The notes beneath the pieces are model-generated. The model was given only the letters and a program-made list of their open reading frames with translations, was not told the DNA's origin and did not search any database. The position numbers were made by a program, and so were the translations under genes. DNA of 53,279 bases, from contig PUOC01000035.1 of NCBI GenBank assembly GCA_003551965.1, forward strand, positions 1 through 53,279, read 5' to 3'. Numbering within the stretch: the stretch's first letter is position 1; every line of letters starts with the position of its first letter. Origin of the DNA: Clostridiales bacterium. Its GTDB lineage: Bacteria; Bacillota; Limnochordia; Darwinibacteriales; B1SED10-159. Below are positions 52,588-53,279 of this stretch, one piece after another.

Positions 52588-53279
52588 ATGCGGCGACCGC
52601 AGCGAACCAAGCCATCGGCGGCAGCATCCCTGCCCCGTCAGCTTCTCTCTCAAGAAGGATTGATTTTCGATCTGCAGCGGGCCTCGACCCATGACGGTCC
52701 GGGCCTGCGCACCACGGTGTTCTGCAAGGGCTGCCCGCTGCAGTGTCTATGGTGTCATAACCCGGAGTCCATTTCGCCGCGCCCAGAGGTGCTGTATACG
52801 GCGGCCCGCTGCCGCGGCTGTGGCCGCTGCCTGGCAGTTTGTCGCAGCGGAGCCATCGGAGAGGACGGTCCCGCCCACCGGCGCCAACACCTCTGCACAG
52901 CGTGCGGTGCCTGCACGGAGGCCTGCGCCGGCGGCGCCCTGTATTCGGCGGGGCGGACGGTGACGGTGGCCGAGATCTTGGATCAAGCACTCCTAGACGC
53001 TCGCTTCTATGCCCAATCCGGCGGTGGTGTGACCATCTCCGGAGGCGAGCCGATGCTGCAGCCTTCGTTTACGGCGGCGTTGGCGGAAAGCCTCCATCGT
53101 TTGGGGATATCTGCTGCGTTGGATACCTCCGGTTTGTTTTCTTATGCTGCCTTGGAACCGATACTGCCCTTTTTGGATTTGATACTGTTTGATCTTAAGC
53201 ACATGCATTGGGAAACGCACCAACGGTTGACCGGTGTGTCCAATGAAAGGATTTTGATGAATCTAGAAGAGCTGGCCAA
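52588..53279 (+). CDS. Glycyl radical enzyme activating enzyme (radical SAM), partial
   Basis: The frame opens at the ATG immediately after the GRE stop codon (no gap) and runs off the right edge after 230 codons. The radical SAM cluster Cys are C49-x3-C53-x2-C56 in CPLQCLWC (with C46 before). Two ferredoxin-like motifs follow, CRGCGRCLAVC and CTACGACTEAC, as in GRE activases that carry two additional 4Fe-4S clusters. Next come GGVTISGGEPMLQP and FDLKHM, the SAM- and cluster-binding regions. The enzyme would install the glycyl radical on the adjacent GRE using SAM. A poor ribosome binding site suggests translational coupling. Confidence 0.9.
   Translation, partial: MRRPQRTKPSAAASLPRQLLSQEGLIFDLQRASTHDGPGLRTTVFCKGCPLQCLWCHNPESISPRPEVLYTAARCRGCGRCLAVCRSGAIGEDGPAHRRQHLCTACGACTEACAGGALYSAGRTVTVAEILDQALLDARFYAQSGGGVTISGGEPMLQPSFTAALAESLHRLGISAALDTSGLFSYAALEPILPFLDLILFDLKHMHWETHQRLTGVSNERILMNLEELA

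Noticed and set aside
1-53279. tRNA, rRNA and CRISPR search
   Set aside because: No clover-leaf sequences with a CCA end, no rRNA motifs and no regularly spaced repeats were found by reading.

Overview
The window looks like a chromosomal segment of a moderately GC-rich, probably anaerobic bacterium with Bacillota-style expression signals. Strong GGAGG-type ribosome binding sites precede nearly every gene, TTG and GTG starts are frequent, and several intergenic regions carry stem-loop terminators. Anaerobiosis is inferred from an oxygen-sensitive glycyl radical enzyme and its activase at the right end. The domain mix (family-5 peptide/sugar binding proteins, many Gfo/Idh/MocA dehydrogenases, GH127, oligogalacturonate-lyase-like, ketodeoxygluconate kinase, sugar isomerases) suggests a saprophyte living on plant polysaccharides, pectin included. 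The lineage cannot be fixed from the sequence alone. No rRNA, tRNA, CRISPR array or intact insertion sequence was seen.

Layout, left to right. 1-5.4 kb: the 3' end of a prolyl oligopeptidase, a Gfo/Idh dehydrogenase, an alpha/beta hydrolase and serA with its own promoter. 5.4-11.1 kb: a PIG-L deacetylase and a Gfo/Idh gene on minus, divergent from a GH127-like glycosidase plus a 2-keto-3-deoxygluconate-type kinase. 11.1-18.6 kb: a GNAT, a methyltransferase-like protein, and a minus-strand pair of exported proteins (1249-aa ankyrin protein, 544-aa TPR protein). 19.1-25.2 kb: a small zinc ribbon, a DHH phosphoesterase with an RpiR regulator, a divergent NagD-like HAD phosphatase, a fucose/arabinose-isomerase-like protein and a PHP phosphoesterase. 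26.2-35.0 kb: a complete dipeptide/oligosaccharide-type ABC transporter (SBP, two ATPases, two permeases) followed by a second SBP. 35.2-39.9 kb: an SPL-family radical SAM protein, divergent from an Asp/Glu racemase and a two-gene operon of unrecognised proteins. 40.0-45.8 kb: two URO-D-fold proteins, an oligogalacturonate-lyase-like propeller and a third SBP. 46.4-46.9 kb: a truncated SBP pseudogene. 47.0-53.3 kb: an apparent catabolic operon of a TIM-barrel sugar isomerase/epimerase, two Gfo/Idh dehydrogenases, a divergent glycyl radical enzyme and its activating enzyme, which runs off the window.

How the parts may work together (inference): the ABC transporter, perhaps shared by three SBPs, imports oligosaccharides. 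GH127 and the Ogl-like protein trim them, and the kinase and dehydrogenases take the monomers into central metabolism. The two most interesting places are the glycyl radical operon, whose enzyme lacks the usual G-C-V-E active-site motif, and the 37.3-39.5 kb operon of unknown proteins, whose second member ends in a sequence matching the sliding-clamp-binding hexapeptide. Other notable features are a near-identical 20-bp palindrome in front of two unrelated loci, an SBP whose only sensible start codon is ATC, and the SBP pseudogene.
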